Shown in pieces: positions 37,201 through 50,268 of a stretch of 64,000 bases of DNA (position 1 is its first letter; each line of letters opens with the position of its first letter). The position numbers and the translations under genes are program-made. The notes under the pieces were generated by a model. It was given only the letters and a program-made list of their open reading frames with translations, had not been told where the DNA came from and did not search any database. Origin of the DNA: Blautia sp. (GTDB lineage: Bacteria > Bacillota > Clostridia > Lachnospirales > Lachnospiraceae); contig JARIAR010000057.1 of assembly GCA_029257805.1 (NCBI GenBank), forward strand, positions 1 through 64,000. The letters are read 5' to 3'.

Positions 37201-37827
37201 TTACTCCACATATTCCAGCTTACTTACAGACACTTCATATGCAATTCGCTTTTCCGTTTCATTTTCCCCAATGCGTTTCATATATTCCCTGCTTTGAATT
37301 CTTCCCCATATCAATACATGTCCACCCACTTCAAATGCTGATGCATAGCGGGCATTTCTTCCCCAACAAATACAAGGTATGTAGTCAGATTTCCCATACG
37401 GTCGATTCACTGCCATAAGAAGGTCTGCAATTTCTCTTCCAAGAGGAGTTTTCCGATATACAGGCGGCTTACAAATATATCCATCCAAAAAGATCTGATT
37501 TACCGGAATAGAATCATCTTCCTCTTCCACAAACTTCAATTCTCGTGCAAATACGGAAAGCACAAGCCTGTTATGTTTTTCCTCATGGCGGTTATACGAA
37601 CGGAATTGTCCGTGAATTTCAATGTATTCCCCCACGTAATCCTGTGTAACATCCACAAGACGTTCCGACACCATCACCGGAATTCTGTCTTCGGAATCAC
37701 TCAGTCTTTTTACAAGCAGCTCCATTGTATAGAAGCCTTCTCCAAAAACCTGATGACTGAATGTAAAGCCGGTAGCGATTTTCCCCATAACCGATACCTG
37801 ATTGTTTTCAATAATTTTATCTGCCAT
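37201..37827 (-). CDS. Single-stranded DNA-binding (OB-fold) family protein
   Basis: Two SSB-like halves, e.g. NQIFLDGYICKPPVYRKTPLGREIADLLMAVNRPYGKSDYIPCICWGRNA; start MADKIIENN. Confidence 0.75.
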   Translation of the reverse strand: MADKIIENNQVSVMGKIATGFTFSHQVFGEGFYTMELLVKRLSDSEDRIPVMVSERLVDVTQDYVGEYIEIHGQFRSYNRHEEKHNRLVLSVFARELKFVEEEDDSIPVNQIFLDGYICKPPVYRKTPLGREIADLLMAVNRPYGKSDYIPCICWGRNARYASAFEVGGHVLIWGRIQSREYMKRIGENETEKRIAYEVSVSKLEYVE

Positions 37828-38033
37828 AATGTGTTCTCCTTCCTCTTTGGGTATTTTATCTATATAACCTATGTACCAAAACACATATTTAGAACCAAAA
37901 ATAAAAAAAATTTTTCAGAACCTTGTAATCCCACGAAAATGTGGTAAACTTATAAATTGGATTTTTGCATCATGCTTAACTTGATATAGATAAAAACTAA
38001 ACAATATTTATATAAGAAAGGAATTCGATTTTT

Positions 38034-39866
38034 ATGAAGACCAAACGCGAAGACATACGTAACGTAGCTATTATTGCTCATGTAGATCACGGCAAAACCA
38101 CTCTGGTAGATCAGCTTCTCAAACAAAGCGGCGTATTCCGTGAAAACCAGGAAGTCCAGGAGCGCGTCATGGATTCCAATGACATTGAACGTGAGCGCGG
38201 TATCACCATCCTGTCCAAAAACACAGCCGTTCATTATAAAGGAACAAAGATCAACATTATTGATACCCCAGGACATGCTGACTTCGGCGGAGAAGTAGAG
38301 CGTGTTTTAAAAATGGTAGACGGTGTTATCCTTCTTGTGGATGCTTTTGAAGGCGCAATGCCACAGACAAAATTCGTTCTGAAAAAAGCACTTGAACTTG
38401 ACCTTCATGTCATTGTCTGCATCAATAAAATAGACCGCCCGGAGGCACGTCCGGATGAAGTAATTGACGAGATTCTTGAACTTCTCATGGACCTGGAAGC
38501 TTCCGATGAACAGTTGGACTGTCCTTTCCTTTACGCTTCTGCAAAAGCAGGACATGCTGTTCTTGATCTTGAGGATACACCTGAAAATATGGCCCCATTA
38601 TTTGAAACAATCCTGAAATACATCCCGGCTCCGCAAGGTGATCCGGATGCAGACACACAGGTACTGATCAGCACCATTGATTATAATGAATATGTAGGTC
38701 GTATTGGTGTGGGAAAAGTTGAAAACGGAAAAATTGCTGTAAACCAGGAACTGACACTTTTAAATCATCATGATCCGGAAAAACGTCAGAAAGTAAAGAT
38801 CAGCAAACTTTATGAATTTGACGGTTTAAACAAAGTAGAAGTGAAAGAAGCATCCATAGGCTCTATTGTAGCCGTATCCGGAATTGCAGAAATTCATATT
38901 GGAGATACCTTATGTGGCGGAGACAATCCGGAATCTATTCCTTTCCAGAAAATTTCTGAGCCGACTATTTCCATGAACTTCCTTGTAAATGACAGCCCTC
39001 TTGCAGGACAGGAAGGAAAATATATCACTTCCCGTCATCTCCGTGACCGTCTTTACAGAGAATTAAATACAGATGTCAGCCTTCGTGTAGAAGATACAGA
39101 AACAACAGAATGTTTCAAGGTTTCCGGCCGTGGAGAACTTCACCTGTCTGTTCTGATTGAAAATATGCGCCGTGAAGGATACGAATTTGCCGTAAGTAAA
39201 CCGGAGGTCTTATATCATACAGATGAGCGTGGTCACAAATTAGAGCCAATGGAAATTGCCTATGTAGATGTGCCGGAAGAATTTTCCGGAACAGTTATTC
39301 AGAAATTAAGCGAACGAAAAGGTGAACTCCAGGGTATGAGCACTGCCAGTGACGGTTCTGTAAGACTGGAATTCCATATTCCATCAAGAGGTTTAATCGG
39401 TTTCCGTGGAGAATTCTTAACTTCCACAAAAGGAACCGGTATCCTGAATACAATTTTTGACGGATATTCTCCTTATAAAGGAGATTTTCAGTATCGTAAA
39501 CAGGGCTCCCTTATTGCATTTGAAGCCGGAGAAACTGTCACTTATGGACTTTTCTCAGCACAGGAAAGAGGAACTCTTTTTGTAGGCCCTGGTGAAAAAG
39601 TCTACAGCGGTATGGTAATCGGTCAGAACGGAAAAACAGAAGACATCGAATTAAATGTATGTAAAACAAAGCATCTGACCAATACCCGTTCCTCTTCTGC
39701 AGACGAAGCTTTAAAACTGACTCCTCCAAGAGTATTAAGTCTTGAGCAGGCAGTTGAATTTATCGATCAGGATGAACTTCTGGAAATCACACCTTCCAGC
39801 CTTCGTATCCGTAAACGTATTCTTGATCCAAGAGAAAGAAAAAGAGCAGCTTTCCGCAAAAGCTGA
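38034..39866 (+). CDS. typA: Ribosome-associated GTPase TypA/BipA
   Basis: [55 protein letters not shown]. Confidence 0.97.
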   Translation: MKTKREDIRNVAIIAHVDHGKTTLVDQLLKQSGVFRENQEVQERVMDSNDIERERGITILSKNTAVHYKGTKINIIDTPGHADFGGEVERVLKMVDGVILLVDAFEGAMPQTKFVLKKALELDLHVIVCINKIDRPEARPDEVIDEILELLMDLEASDEQLDCPFLYASAKAGHAVLDLEDTPENMAPLFETILKYIPAPQGDPDADTQVLISTIDYNEYVGRIGVGKVENGKIAVNQELTLLNHHDPEKRQKVKISKLYEFDGLNKVEVKEASIGSIVAVSGIAEIHIGDTLCGGDNPESIPFQKISEPTISMNFLVNDSPLAGQEGKYITSRHLRDRLYRELNTDVSLRVEDTETTECFKVSGRGELHLSVLIENMRREGYEFAVSKPEVLYHTDERGHKLEPMEIAYVDVPEEFSGTVIQKLSERKGELQGMSTASDGSVRLEFHIPSRGLIGFRGEFLTSTKGTGILNTIFDGYSPYKGDFQYRKQGSLIAFEAGETVTYGLFSAQERGTLFVGPGEKVYSGMVIGQNGKTEDIELNVCKTKHLTNTRSSSADEALKLTPPRVLSLEQAVEFIDQDELLEITPSSLRIRKRILDPRERKRAAFRKS

Positions 39867-39883
39867 ATATAAACTGCAATATA

Positions 39884-39921
39884 AAAACCTTCTCTGTTTC
39901 CACCAAAACAGAGAAGGTTTT
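39884..39921. terminator. Intrinsic terminator between convergent typA and aminotransferase
   Basis: AAAACCTTCTCTGTTT ccacc AAAACAGAGAAGGTTTT. Confidence 0.85.
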
Positions 39922-39941
39922 CTATTTCATCAAATTATTTT

Positions 39942-41138
39942 TTAGTTTTTCTTTAATCCAAATTCTTCTGCCAGACACTTAAACTGCGGAAGAGAATTTA
40001 TGATCGTTTCATACGAAACACAATACGCAAGTCGTACGTACCCCGGACATGCAAAAGAAGTTCCCGGAACCATAAGAATATTATATTTTTTTGCTATCTC
40101 ACAAAACTTCTTTTCTTCTTTAACAGGAGATTTTACAAACAGATAAAAAGCTCCCTGCGGTTTTACACATTCAAATCCCAGTTCTTTTAATCCGTTATAA
40201 AGCGCCTTTCTGTTTCTGTCATAAATCTCCAGATCCACCTCTGCATTTACACATCTCCCAATTACCTTTTGCATAAGAGATGGTGCATTTACGCTCCCCA
40301 GAATCCTGTTTGCAATAACTGCTGCCGCAATTAATTCGCCGCTTCCGTCTGCTTCGTCCGGAATCACAAGATAGCCAATTCTTTCTCCAGGTAGAGAAAG
40401 AGACTTACTATAAGAATAACCTACAATTGTATTCCTATAATATTTAGTCAGGTAGGGAACTTCTGCCCCATCATATACAAGTTCCCGATATGGCTCATCT
40501 GAAATTAAATAAATCACATTCCCATATTCTTGTTGCTTTTTTTCCAAAACAGAAACTAAATGCTTGATGGTTTTCTCTGAATATACCACACCTGTTGGAT
40601 TATGAGGTGTATTTACAATAACTGCCTTTGTCTTTTCTGTTATCTTCTTTTCCAGTTCCAGAAGATTAGGCTGAAATGTTTCTGTATCCGGAGAGATTTC
40701 CACAAGTACTCCATCATAGTTTCTTACATATGCACCATATTCCAGAAAATATGGTGCAAATACAATCACTTCATCTCCAGGATCCAGAATCGTTTTTAAA
40801 ATAACATTCAGACCACTTGCAGCCCCTACTGTCATAATTAAATTTTCTCCACGAAAATCTGTTCCAAAGCGGGAATTTAAAGAGTCTGCAATTGTCTCCC
40901 GTACATCTTCAAATCCGGCATTGCTCATATATCCATGTAAAACTTCCGGTTTTTCTTCTGTTACAAGATCAATGATAGCCTGGCGCACAGAATCAGGAGC
41001 AGGGACACTTGGATTACCAAGACTGAAATCAAAAACATTTTCTTCTCCATATTGTTCCCGCAGCCGCTTCCCCTCCTCGAACATCATTCGAATTGCAGAA
41101 TTGTTTTCTACAAAAGGCTTCATTTTTTTCGAGATCAT
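39942..41138 (-). CDS. PLP-dependent class I/II aminotransferase
   Basis: VNTPHNPTGVVYS, ISDEPYRELVYDG, SYSKSLSLPGERIGYLV (PLP Lys). Confidence 0.92.
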   Translation of the reverse strand: MISKKMKPFVENNSAIRMMFEEGKRLREQYGEENVFDFSLGNPSVPAPDSVRQAIIDLVTEEKPEVLHGYMSNAGFEDVRETIADSLNSRFGTDFRGENLIMTVGAASGLNVILKTILDPGDEVIVFAPYFLEYGAYVRNYDGVLVEISPDTETFQPNLLELEKKITEKTKAVIVNTPHNPTGVVYSEKTIKHLVSVLEKKQQEYGNVIYLISDEPYRELVYDGAEVPYLTKYYRNTIVGYSYSKSLSLPGERIGYLVIPDEADGSGELIAAAVIANRILGSVNAPSLMQKVIGRCVNAEVDLEIYDRNRKALYNGLKELGFECVKPQGAFYLFVKSPVKEEKKFCEIAKKYNILMVPGTSFACPGYVRLAYCVSYETIINSLPQFKCLAEEFGLKKN

Positions 41139-41168
41139 ATCTCTTTCCTCCTGTCTTTTCCCTCTCCT

Positions 41169-42638
41169 CTATTTGGTACTTTTCTTTCCGCCAAAAATAA
41201 ACCATGCGGTCAGAGCTAAAACTGCAAGCGAAACTGCCATCCACGCTGTCAGGATTCCTGTTCCCTGTCCTGCAAATTTGTCATAATATCCTTTCAAATA
41301 GATCACAACAATGACAATCGGAACGATCACCATCATATAAAACCGTATTCCTTTCGGAAACTTCAGACCTTTTCCGGTATTGACTTCTTTTATGAATCCA
41401 TCCCAGCCCCAGCCATATCTGGACACACAGAACATAACATATACAACCGATCCCAAAGGCAGAATATTATTTGACACAATAAAATCTTCCAGATCCATAA
41501 TATTGGAACCTGCTCCAAATGGCTGGAACCCTGCAAGAAGATTAAATCCAAGTACAGCAGGAACTGAGAGAAGAATCATTCCTATAAGATTTATCACAAC
41601 TGCCTTTTTTCTGCTCCATCCAAAAAGATCCATTCCATAAGAAATAATATTTTCAAATACTGCTGTTACCGTTGACAACGCTGCAAAAAAGAGGAACAGG
41701 AAAAACATAGAGCCCCAGAATCTTCCTCCAGCCATCTGATTGAACACATTTGGAAGTGCGATAAATACGAGTCCAGGACCCGCTCCCGGTTCCACGCCAT
41801 ATGCAAAACATGCCGGGATTACGATCATTCCTGCCATAAGTGCAACAAAGGTATCCAAAATCAAAATATGAACAGACTCCCCTGTAAGAGAGCGATCTTT
41901 GGAAAGATAGCTTCCAAAAATAGTCATGGAACCAGCCCCTATACTAAGGGTGAAAAATGCCTGGGACATTGCACCAAATATCATATTTCCCAGTCCCACT
42001 TCCCGTATACTTTCTATATTAGGCACAAGATAAAAGCGAACGCCTTCTTTTGCACCTTCCAAAGTAAGGGAACGAACAGCAAGCACTACGATCAGCACAA
42101 GAAGACATGTCATCATCACTTTTGTAATTTTTTCCAATCCCCTCTGTACGCCAAAAGAACAAATTGCAAAACCAAGAATTACCACAGCTGCCATCCATCC
42201 CGTCATAATACCGGGAGATGCCAGCATTTTTTCGAATCCCTGCTGTACAACTTCTGTTGATACTCCGGAAAACTCTCCCTTTGCCATGCGGTAACAGTAA
42301 TACATCATCCATCCTGCTACCATTGTATAAAACATCATAAGCACATAATTAGATGTCATGCTCATGTAACTAAACTTATGAAAATTACTTCCCTCTGGTT
42401 CTAATTCATGAAATGCTCTCGCTGTACTTTTTCGGCTGGCACGTCCTACAGAAAACTCACATACAAGAATCGGTAAGCCTAACACAACAAGAAACGCCAG
42501 ATACATAAGGATAAACGCAGCTCCTCCATTTTTTCCTGCCATATATGGGAATTTCCATACATTTCCAAGTCCAATGGCACATCCTGCTGAAACAAGAATA
42601 AAGCCCATTCTGGATCCAAACTTTTCTCTTTCTTTCAA
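41169..42638 (-). CDS. Sodium-dependent transporter, NSS/SNF family
   Basis: FGSRMGFILVSAGCAIGLGNVWKFPYMAGKNGGAAF signature; ~12 TM. Confidence 0.93.
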   Translation of the reverse strand: MKEREKFGSRMGFILVSAGCAIGLGNVWKFPYMAGKNGGAAFILMYLAFLVVLGLPILVCEFSVGRASRKSTARAFHELEPEGSNFHKFSYMSMTSNYVLMMFYTMVAGWMMYYCYRMAKGEFSGVSTEVVQQGFEKMLASPGIMTGWMAAVVILGFAICSFGVQRGLEKITKVMMTCLLVLIVVLAVRSLTLEGAKEGVRFYLVPNIESIREVGLGNMIFGAMSQAFFTLSIGAGSMTIFGSYLSKDRSLTGESVHILILDTFVALMAGMIVIPACFAYGVEPGAGPGLVFIALPNVFNQMAGGRFWGSMFFLFLFFAALSTVTAVFENIISYGMDLFGWSRKKAVVINLIGMILLSVPAVLGFNLLAGFQPFGAGSNIMDLEDFIVSNNILPLGSVVYVMFCVSRYGWGWDGFIKEVNTGKGLKFPKGIRFYMMVIVPIVIVVIYLKGYYDKFAGQGTGILTAWMAVSLAVLALTAWFIFGGKKSTK

Positions 42639-42690
42639 TTATATATTCTCCTTTCCTAGTCCCTTTTATTTTTATCCTTTCCGGTACTTC

Positions 42691-42733
42691 ATTGTAACGC
42701 TATGGCATTGATATGTCAACGCATTTATGCGTT
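42691..42733 (-). promoter_or_regulatory. NSS transporter promoter (TTGACA-17-TACAAT) with overlapping palindrome
   Basis: -10 TACAAT (42696-42691), -35 TTGACA (42719-42714), perfect palindrome-like AACGCATTTATGCGTT (42718-42733). Confidence 0.6.
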
Positions 42734-42750
42734 AAAGTGCAAAAATAAAA

Positions 42751-42790
42751 AAATAATCCTGTTTTCTATAAAGAATTAACAGGATTATTT
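42751..42790 (-). terminator. Terminator of atp operon
   Basis: AAATAATCCTGTT-loop-AACAGGATTATTT. Confidence 0.7.
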
Positions 42791-42797
42791 CTATTTT

Positions 42798-43199
42798 CTA
42801 TTGCTTTACACCTAATCGCACAAGTGCTCTCTGGAGCTTTGCTTCTGCCATTTTATATTCTCGATCTGTCAGACCACCTTTTGCCAGCATCTCTTCCGCT
42901 TTTTTCTTGGAAGTTAATGCCCGCTCTTTGTCAATATCTTCTTTCCATTCCCAGGTAGTTGCCAAAACACGGCATGTCCCATCCATAACAGAAAGCATAC
43001 CTCCAATGCAGGCAGCCGCTCTTACCGTCTGATCTTCCAGAACAACATGAGCTTCTCCCATCCCAAGTGCAGTACAAAAATTGCAGTGTCCTGAAAGAAT
43101 CGCCAGATCCCCGGTAATACCGCGACATACAATCCGCTCTGCTTCTCCTTCAAACAAAAGGCCATCCGGCGTTCCGATTCGTAACGGAAATGTCTTCAT
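42798..43199 (-). CDS. atpC: F-type ATP synthase epsilon subunit
   Basis: FPLRIGTPDGLLFEGEAERIVCRGITGDLAILSGH; operon position. Confidence 0.94.
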   Translation of the reverse strand: MKTFPLRIGTPDGLLFEGEAERIVCRGITGDLAILSGHCNFCTALGMGEAHVVLEDQTVRAAACIGGMLSVMDGTCRVLATTWEWKEDIDKERALTSKKKAEEMLAKGGLTDREYKMAEAKLQRALVRLGVKQ

Positions 43200-43211
43200 A
43201 GACAGCCTCCT

Positions 43212-44618
<1,407 letters not shown>

Positions 44619-44660
44619 CTATATTTTTGTAGCGTGGAAACCGCCCGGAAGTTCTTTTCG

Positions 44661-45527
44661 TCAAAGACCTTCCGCACCTCCAACAATCTCTGTGATTTCC
44701 TGCGTTATGCTTGCCTGTCGTGCTCTGTTATAATACAAATTCAACTTGTCGATCATTTCCTCTGCATTTCCTGTTGCCGCTTCCATTGCAGTACGTCTGG
44801 CAGCCAGTTCACTTGCTACGCTGTCGCAAACGCCTCCATAGATCAGACCAGCCAGATATTCCGGCACAATGGCATTAAATACTTCCACCTCATTTGGTTC
44901 GTACCAAATGAGATTTCTGGTTTTTTCTGGTGATTTGTTTCCATTTGGATCTGTCAGATCAGAAAGAGGAAGCATAGAAAATACTTCCGGCACCTGAGAC
45001 AGCATAGAAACAAAATTTGTAAAACATAATTCAATATGTCCATATTTTCCATTTCGAAATTCCCGACAAAGAAGATTCGCCATTTCAAAACAATCTGCAA
45101 CTGAAATATCTGCAATTTCTGCAAACTCTTCTGTTACACATTCCACACCTTTACGCCGGAAATATTCTACCGCCTTTTTTCCAACAGGAAGCACTACATA
45201 ATCTTTGCCTTTACTGTCTGCTTCCAGACATTTAAAAAGATTTGTATTGTACCCTCCTGCAAGTCCACGGTCACCTGCAATTACAACGTAGCAGCTTTTT
45301 TTATTCTCCGACTCTTTGGCATATATGGAGGAAAAATCCACACTTCCCTCTGCAATATCTTTCAAAGTCTGGTGAAGCTCGCGAAAATACGGACGGCATA
45401 TATCTGCCCGCTCTTTTGCTTTACGCAGTTTGGAGGATGCTACAAGTTCCATCGCTTTGGTAATCTGCATTGTGCTCTGCACACTTTTAATCCGCAGTTT
45501 TACCGATTTCATGTTATTTGCAGCCAT
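44661..45527 (-). CDS. atpG: F-type ATP synthase gamma subunit
   Basis: LRIKSVQSTMQITKAMELVASSKLRKAKE...GDRGLAGGYNTN...NRARQASITQEITEIVGGAEGL. Confidence 0.97.
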   Translation of the reverse strand: MAANNMKSVKLRIKSVQSTMQITKAMELVASSKLRKAKERADICRPYFRELHQTLKDIAEGSVDFSSIYAKESENKKSCYVVIAGDRGLAGGYNTNLFKCLEADSKGKDYVVLPVGKKAVEYFRRKGVECVTEEFAEIADISVADCFEMANLLCREFRNGKYGHIELCFTNFVSMLSQVPEVFSMLPLSDLTDPNGNKSPEKTRNLIWYEPNEVEVFNAIVPEYLAGLIYGGVCDSVASELAARRTAMEAATGNAEEMIDKLNLYYNRARQASITQEITEIVGGAEGL

Positions 45528-45547
45528 ATCACGTCCTCCTAATCACT

Positions 45548-47077
45548 TTATTTCTCAGGCCTGGTATTCAAAAAATTTTCTGTATAATCACTGAGAATCT
45601 TTTTCAGTTTTTCTTCTGTATCTGTTTCTAATTTTCCTGTGGAACGAATTTCCTGCATTACAGAAACGCCTTGTGCATCTGTATCAAGGAACGTATAAAG
45701 TCCAGACTCATACGCTTTTACATCTTCAACGGCAACACTGGAAAGAACTCCCCTGGTTGCTGCATACAGGATTGCTACCTGCTTTTCAACCGGAACAGGA
45801 GCATTCTGATTCTGTTTTAAGATCTCCACAATACGTTCTCCCTGTTCCAGACGGGATTTCGTATCCGCATCCAAATCAGAACCAAACTGGGCAAAACTCT
45901 GTAACTCCCTGTACTGGGAATAAATCAGTTTTAATGTGCCGGCAACTTTTTTCATTGCTTTAATCTGTGCATTACCACCAACTCGGGATACAGAAATACC
46001 CGGATTTACAGCCGGCATAACTCCAGAATGGAACAATTCTGTTTCCAGGAAAATCTGTCCGTCAGTAATGGAAATAACATTTGTAGGAATATAAGCGGAT
46101 ACGTCTCCCGCCTGTGTTTCAATAATAGGAAGCGCTGTCATAGAGCCACCGCCATGTTCATCATCCAGTTTTGCAGCACGCTCCAGAAGTCTTGAATGAA
46201 GATAAAAAACATCTCCCGGATATGCCTCACGTCCCGGCGGACGACGGATCAAAAGGGAAAGTGCACGATATGCAACTGCATGTTTACTTAGATCATCATA
46301 CACAATAAGCACATGTTTTCCCTTATTCATAAAATATTCACCCATGGCACAGCCTGAGTATGGTGCAATGTATTGGAGCGGACTGGCTTCTGATGCAGTT
46401 GCCGCCACTACCATTGTATAATCCATAGCGCCATTTTTTGTTAATGTCTCTACAAGGGTAGCAACTGTGGAACGTTTCTGTCCAATTGCTACATAAATAC
46501 AAATAACATCTTTTCCCTTCTGGTTGATTATGGTATCCACAGCCAGTGCAGTTTTTCCTGTCTGGCGATCTCCGATAATCAGCTCTCTCTGTCCCCTTCC
46601 AATGGGAACCATAGAATCTATTGCTTTAATTCCGGTTTGAAGAGGCTCTGAAACAGAACGTCTTTCACAGATTCCCGGCGCCGGGCTTTCAATAGCCCGA
46701 TATTCTTCTGTTACAATAGGACCTGCTCCGTCAATTGGCTGTCCTAAGGCATTCACTACGCGGCCGATCATTGCATCGCCAACCGGAACAGAAACAACTT
46801 TTCCGGTACGCTTTACAGTCTGACCTTCTCCGATATTTTCATCGGAACCAAATAATACGATGGATACACTGTTTTCTTCCAGATTCTGGGCCATACCGAA
46901 GCTGCCGTCTTCGAATTCCAGAAGCTCTCCTGCCATACAGTTTACAAGACCGCTGGCTCTGGCGATTCCATCACCTACCATTAAAATGGTACCTGTCTCA
47001 TTCTGCTGAATGGCATTATCGTAATATTTGATCTGGCTGCGGATGACTTTGGATATTTCTTCAGGTTTTAATTGCAT
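45548..47077 (-). CDS. atpA: F-type ATP synthase alpha subunit
   Basis: [35 protein letters not shown]; likely start [11 protein letters not shown]. Confidence 0.98.
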   Translation of the reverse strand: MQLKPEEISKVIRSQIKYYDNAIQQNETGTILMVGDGIARASGLVNCMAGELLEFEDGSFGMAQNLEENSVSIVLFGSDENIGEGQTVKRTGKVVSVPVGDAMIGRVVNALGQPIDGAGPIVTEEYRAIESPAPGICERRSVSEPLQTGIKAIDSMVPIGRGQRELIIGDRQTGKTALAVDTIINQKGKDVICIYVAIGQKRSTVATLVETLTKNGAMDYTMVVAATASEASPLQYIAPYSGCAMGEYFMNKGKHVLIVYDDLSKHAVAYRALSLLIRRPPGREAYPGDVFYLHSRLLERAAKLDDEHGGGSMTALPIIETQAGDVSAYIPTNVISITDGQIFLETELFHSGVMPAVNPGISVSRVGGNAQIKAMKKVAGTLKLIYSQYRELQSFAQFGSDLDADTKSRLEQGERIVEILKQNQNAPVPVEKQVAILYAATRGVLSSVAVEDVKAYESGLYTFLDTDAQGVSVMQEIRSTGKLETDTEEKLKKILSDYTENFLNTRPEK

Positions 47078-47093
47078 GTTTCCATTCCATCCT

Positions 47094-47633
47094 TTAAACA
47101 ATTATTTCATTCAGTTTTTTGGAAAGACCATCCAGACGGCTCTGTACGGTTCCGTCAATCAGCTTTCCTTCTAATTCCACACGCAGACCTGCCAGTACGG
47201 ACGGATCTGTTTTCTGAATAAGAGAAATCTCTTTTCCACTTACTTTTCCCAGCTTTTCTTTCAGCTTTTCCATCTGCTCATGGCTTAATGGAACTGCACT
47301 GGTTACTACCGCTTCCGCAATATTATGATCTGCATGATAACGCCGTGTAAATTCTTCACAACATCCTGCAAATTCCTGCAGAATATTTTTTTCACACAAC
47401 AATTTTAAAAAATTCACCAGATAACGCTCTGCCTGTTCTCCAAACGCTGCTTCAATCAGACCGATCCGCTCCTCTTTTGGAATGGATGGCTCTCTGAGAA
47501 GCTTTACATATTCCGGCATTTCCCGAAATATTCCCCGTATTTCTTTCATTTGCGTAAAAATGGTCCCTGTGAGCTGTTCTTCTGCGGCAAGTTCATATAA
47601 ACTGCCGCCATACAATCTGGCAGTTTGTGTCAT
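47094..47633 (-). CDS. atpH: F-type ATP synthase delta subunit
   Basis: Delta-subunit-like [16 protein letters not shown]...[32 protein letters not shown]. Confidence 0.93.
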   Translation of the reverse strand: MTQTARLYGGSLYELAAEEQLTGTIFTQMKEIRGIFREMPEYVKLLREPSIPKEERIGLIEAAFGEQAERYLVNFLKLLCEKNILQEFAGCCEEFTRRYHADHNIAEAVVTSAVPLSHEQMEKLKEKLGKVSGKEISLIQKTDPSVLAGLRVELEGKLIDGTVQSRLDGLSKKLNEIIV

Positions 47634-48133
47634 GATGCCTCACCTACATTCGTAATAAACTCATCAATCAGTTTCGCATGATCTTCTTCATTAATTTCGC
47701 GTTCGATTACTTTACCGGCAATCTCCATTGCCATACCGCCAATTTCGTCTTTGATCTCATTGACAGCTTTCCGTTTTTCCTGTGCAATATCTGCTTCGGC
47801 CTTTTCCTTCATGGCAGATGCCTGCTGTGACGCTTCTTTCAGCATTTCCTCACTTTGGATCGCTGCTGTTTTCTGAGCAGTTGTAAGAATTTCATTTGCC
47901 TTATTCTTAGCGTCCTGCATATTTTTCTCATATTCTTCTTTCATTGCCTGTGCCTCATTTTTGGCTTTTGTTGCATCCTGAATTTCCGCATCTGCCTTAG
48001 CCTTGCGTTTTTCCAGTATCTCATTAATCGGCTTAAAAAGAAAACGTTTGATCAAATACATCTGCAGAAAAAGGTTTAAAATCGTTGCAATAAAATTCCA
48101 CGGCACAATCGTTACTAAATCCTGTACCTGCAT
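47630..48133 (-). CDS. atpF: F-type ATP synthase b subunit
   Basis: NFIATILNLFLQMYLIKRFLFKPINEILEKRKAKADAEIQDA then a long coiled coil. Confidence 0.94.
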   Translation of the reverse strand: MQVQDLVTIVPWNFIATILNLFLQMYLIKRFLFKPINEILEKRKAKADAEIQDATKAKNEAQAMKEEYEKNMQDAKNKANEILTTAQKTAAIQSEEMLKEASQQASAMKEKAEADIAQEKRKAVNEIKDEIGGMAMEIAGKVIEREINEEDHAKLIDEFITNVGEAS

Positions 48134-48165
48134 TCATGTAACCTCCTGTTTTTACAAATTCTCTT

Positions 48166-49249
<1,084 letters not shown>

Positions 49250-49296
49250 ATTTTTCCACCTCCCATCCTACCAAATTTACTTTTTCCTTTATTTTA

Positions 49297-49707
49297 TCAA
49301 CTCTTTTTTCCAAGAATTCCCATAATTTTAATTCCTGTTCCCGGAAAAAGAAGCGGCAAGGCTCCAGCTACAAACTGAAAACAGGGAAGCACGATTGCCG
49401 CAATTACCCAAAGCATCTGCAGCATCATTCTCTGAGAGTAGCTTGCTTTCATTTTCATTCTCGCTGTGTCTTCATCTTCTGCTGCAACTACCTTCTGAAC
49501 GGCAATGCCCATCAGAAGAAAATTCAGCACTGCAACAAATCCACCGCCAATACCTCCCAGTATCACTGTATAATCAAAAGGAATCTTCTCTGGCATCACC
49601 ATATGAAGAATTCCAAACACCACCCACATTCCTGCAATACCTGCTGCTGTGATCACAGCCACTTTTTTTGTTTCTTTTTTTACAGTTGGTTGAATATCAC
49701 GAAACAT
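49297..49707 (-). CDS. ATP synthase subunit I-like membrane protein
   Basis: Four TM segments; position upstream of atpB. Confidence 0.65.
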   Translation of the reverse strand: MFRDIQPTVKKETKKVAVITAAGIAGMWVVFGILHMVMPEKIPFDYTVILGGIGGGFVAVLNFLLMGIAVQKVVAAEDEDTARMKMKASYSQRMMLQMLWVIAAIVLPCFQFVAGALPLLFPGTGIKIMGILGKKS

Positions 49708-49747
49708 ATTCTCTATTATTCTTCCTTTCTATCTCGTTTTATCCTTC

Positions 49748-50017
49748 TTACACATGCCGGTTAAAAAACACTTTCTGTTTTTCCTTGGTTTCTCGTTTCT
49801 TCTCCTGTTTAACAATATGACAATACAATTTATATGCCACAGTTGCAGAACCACCCATTCCAAAGAAAAAACCCGGAATATAAATCCAGATCCCCACACT
49901 GACATGGGTATTCAGCCACCAGCACACTGCCAGACACATTAAAAGAGGAGTAATAAAAGAAAGCCCAAACTGTGTCAGTATCGAAATGTTTTTCCAAATT
50001 TCTATTCCTTGTTTCAT
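49748..50017 (-). CDS. AtpZ/AtpI-like small membrane protein
   Basis: Two TM helices, LTQFGLSFITPLLMCLAVCWWLNTHVSVGIWIYIPGFFFGMGGSATVAYKLY; first gene of atp operon. Confidence 0.7.
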   Translation of the reverse strand: MKQGIEIWKNISILTQFGLSFITPLLMCLAVCWWLNTHVSVGIWIYIPGFFFGMGGSATVAYKLYCHIVKQEKKRETKEKQKVFFNRHV

Positions 50018-50230
50018 ACATCTCTCCTTCTTTCACAAAACAGGCTTTGTGCTTCTCATTTATATATTTATATGGATAAATATTAACATATTGCCGGAAT
50101 AATTACAACATGAACCCTTTATCAGCACATATATATTGCCATACATTTCATTTTAACATGCTTTGCTTTTTCTGTCTTTATACATTTCTGCCAAGATGTC
50201 TAAATATTAATAAACTCGATTATATAAAAA

Positions 50231-50254
50231 GACTGTGCACTTTTCTGCACAGTC
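50231..50254 (-). terminator. Terminator of substrate-binding protein gene
   Basis: GACTGTGCA-loop-TGCACAGTC. Confidence 0.7.
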
Positions 50255-50268
50255 TCTTTCGTAAATTC

